7,623 nt of DNA. Origin: Euryarchaeota archaeon UBA226. Its GTDB lineage: Archaea > Thermoplasmatota > Poseidoniia > Poseidoniales > Poseidoniaceae. The translations under genes were made by a program, and so were the position numbers. The stretch covers positions 1 through 7,623 of the forward strand of contig DAWL01000159.1 in assembly GCA_002505935.1 (NCBI GenBank), in the 5' to 3' direction. The notes under the pieces are model-generated. The model did not search any database and was not told where the DNA came from. It saw nothing but the letters and a program-made list of their open reading frames with translations. Positions 6,571-7,623 of this stretch are shown piece after piece; position 1 is the stretch's first letter; every line of letters begins with the position of its first letter.

Positions 6571-6591
6571 TTGATTCTATGCCTTGAGCCA

Positions 6592-7623
6592 TCAGGCCAA
6601 TACCGACCAATCCACTTCAGCCTCGACCATCTCAATCTCATCGACATCCATCTGGGCCAATTGCAACTTACCAGATAACTCGTCGTTAACTGCGTGCCAG
6701 TAGGAATATGCTTCGATAACCCAAATTCCAGATTCTCTAGTTCCATTTCCACTACCCTTTACACCACCAAATGGTAGGTGCGCCTCGGCTCCAGTGGTAG
6801 AGTTGTTTATTCCTGTCATTCCAGCCTTTATCCCAGTCTTGTAGCGATAGGCTTCCAACCTATCATTTGTGTATATTGCACTGGACAAGCCATACGGTGA
6901 AGCGTTAGCAAGATGAAGAGCGTGATCGAAGTCTTTGGCCTTGACAACGGTTACCACAGGGCCAAATATTTCGTTGTGAAAACAATCCATGTCTTCTGTG
7001 ACATCGCTGAACACATGAGGCCAAATGTAGACTCCCACTTCAGCATCACCAAGGAAGTTCTCGGGTGAGGATTCTGTAGTGATTCTACCTTCACCGAACA
7101 ATCTGGTCGCTCCATCAGCCTCGCACATCTCAACTCCTTCGAGGAAATCTTTTGCATACTTCTCAGAAAGCATCGGTCCGTAAAGAACATCGTCATCACG
7201 CAGGGAATCTCCAATTCTAGTAGTCCTGACCTTTTCCATAAATGCAGCCATGAATTCATCGTGGATATCCTCGTGAAGAATCAAGTTCCCAAGGCTGGTG
7301 CAGCGCTGGCCAGCAGTTCCAAAAGCTGCCCAATAGGCTCCAGCAACAGCATTCTCCAAATTTGCACTCGGCATGACTACCAATGGATTCTTGCCCCCGA
7401 GTTCAAGACTGCAAGATACAAGATTTCGTCCGCAGACTTCGCCGATTGCTTTGCCTACTGCAGTACTGCCGGTAAAGGAGATTTTGTTGACCTTGCCTTC
7501 GTCGACAGCATCGACCAAGTATTGACCAGTAGTGCTTCCCTTTCCGTGAACCAAATTGATGACTCCATCGGGTAACCCGGCCTGATGCATTATTCGGGCC
7601 AAGGCAAACGAAAGAAGAGGAGC
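6592..7623 (-). CDS. Aldehyde dehydrogenase, NAD(P)-dependent (partial, N-terminus missing)
   Basis: The gene enters from the right edge; 343 codons are visible, beginning APLLSFALARIM, about the last two thirds of a typical 480-510-residue ALDH. It oxidises an aldehyde to a carboxylate with NAD(P)+. Counting from the first visible residue, FTGS is at 50-53, the general-base Glu in LELGGK is E74, the catalytic Cys in GTAGQRCTS is C108, and EIFGP is at 218-222. PFGGVKGSG near 284-292 and a C-terminal LSGKLQLAQ are also family-like. GTAGQRC and VLYGP resemble the aminoadipate-semialdehyde group (ALDH7-like), but succinic semialdehyde or another aldehyde is possible. An acidic tail of about 18 residues follows the fold. 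It ends 21 bases before sdhC on the same strand, so co-transcription is likely. If it made succinate it would feed the dehydrogenase directly; that is conjecture. Confidence 0.9.
   Translation of the reverse strand, partial: APLLSFALARIMHQAGLPDGVINLVHGKGSTTGQYLVDAVDEGKVNKISFTGSTAVGKAIGEVCGRNLVSCSLELGGKNPLVVMPSANLENAVAGAYWAAFGTAGQRCTSLGNLILHEDIHDEFMAAFMEKVRTTRIGDSLRDDDVLYGPMLSEKYAKDFLEGVEMCEADGATRLFGEGRITTESSPENFLGDAEVGVYIWPHVFSDVTEDMDCFHNEIFGPVVTVVKAKDFDHALHLANASPYGLSSAIYTNDRLEAYRYKTGIKAGMTGINNSTTGAEAHLPFGGVKGSGNGTRESGIWVIEAYSYWHAVNDELSGKLQLAQMDVDEIEMVEAEVDWSVLA

Noticed and set aside
6592..7623. Naming the aldehyde dehydrogenase gabD (succinic semialdehyde dehydrogenase) because it adjoins sdh
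   Set aside because: The GTAGQRC active-site phrase and VLYGP are more like the ALDH7 group; neighbourhood alone does not fix the substrate.

Overview
The window is 7.6 kb of intact coding sequence from a prokaryote with no rRNA, tRNA, CRISPR or insertion sequence. It shows four blocks: the 5' part of a heavy-metal P1B-type ATPase (1-704, minus, running off the left edge), a divergently transcribed pair of membrane-protein genes (889-3074, plus), a three-gene succinate dehydrogenase operon sdhC-sdhA-sdhB (3085-6570, minus), and directly upstream of it an aldehyde dehydrogenase gene cut by the right edge (6592-7623, minus). No gap without a gene exceeds 184 bases.

Organism: no marker gene is present, so this is inference. 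The acidic N- and C-terminal tails, the predicted outside domain with four N-glycosylation sequons, the membrane protein carrying a GIDE-like domain, a possible TATA box and moderate GC would suit a planktonic euryarchaeon such as Poseidoniia (Marine Group II/III). A bacterium is not excluded: the internal sdh genes have strong GGAGG Shine-Dalgarno sites, and the dehydrogenase itself is of the type best known from Actinobacteria.

The best-supported biology is the complex II. SdhA has the covalent-FAD histidine and all expected catalytic residues, and SdhB has all eleven cluster cysteines. The third subunit is not a usual SdhC/SdhD pair. It is one protein of about 297 residues with about five membrane segments and conserved Cys and His positions that resemble the mycobacterial Sdh1 ('type F') anchor, known to hold a membrane-embedded Rieske-type [2Fe-2S] cluster. 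The gene order C-A-B is also that of mycobacterial Sdh1. Succinate oxidation would pass electrons from FAD through the three SdhB clusters to this anchor and then to quinone. The aldehyde dehydrogenase lies only 21 bases upstream on the same strand and is probably co-transcribed; its substrate cannot be read from the sequence.

The plus-strand pair is the least understood part. A five-span membrane protein with a sugar-decoratable outside domain and a GIDE/BAM-like domain overlaps by one base (TGATG) a small two-span protein with a PH-like cytoplasmic domain. The pair looks like a co-translated membrane complex of unknown role. Several small structures also stand out: an exact 20-base palindrome inside the start of sdhC, a hairpin filling the convergent gene junction, a 9-base inverted repeat in the divergent promoter region, and a GAG repeat that serves both as the SdhA tail and as the sdhB ribosome binding site. 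Two sdh starts and one start in the membrane pair differ from the longest open frames; reasons are given in each entry.
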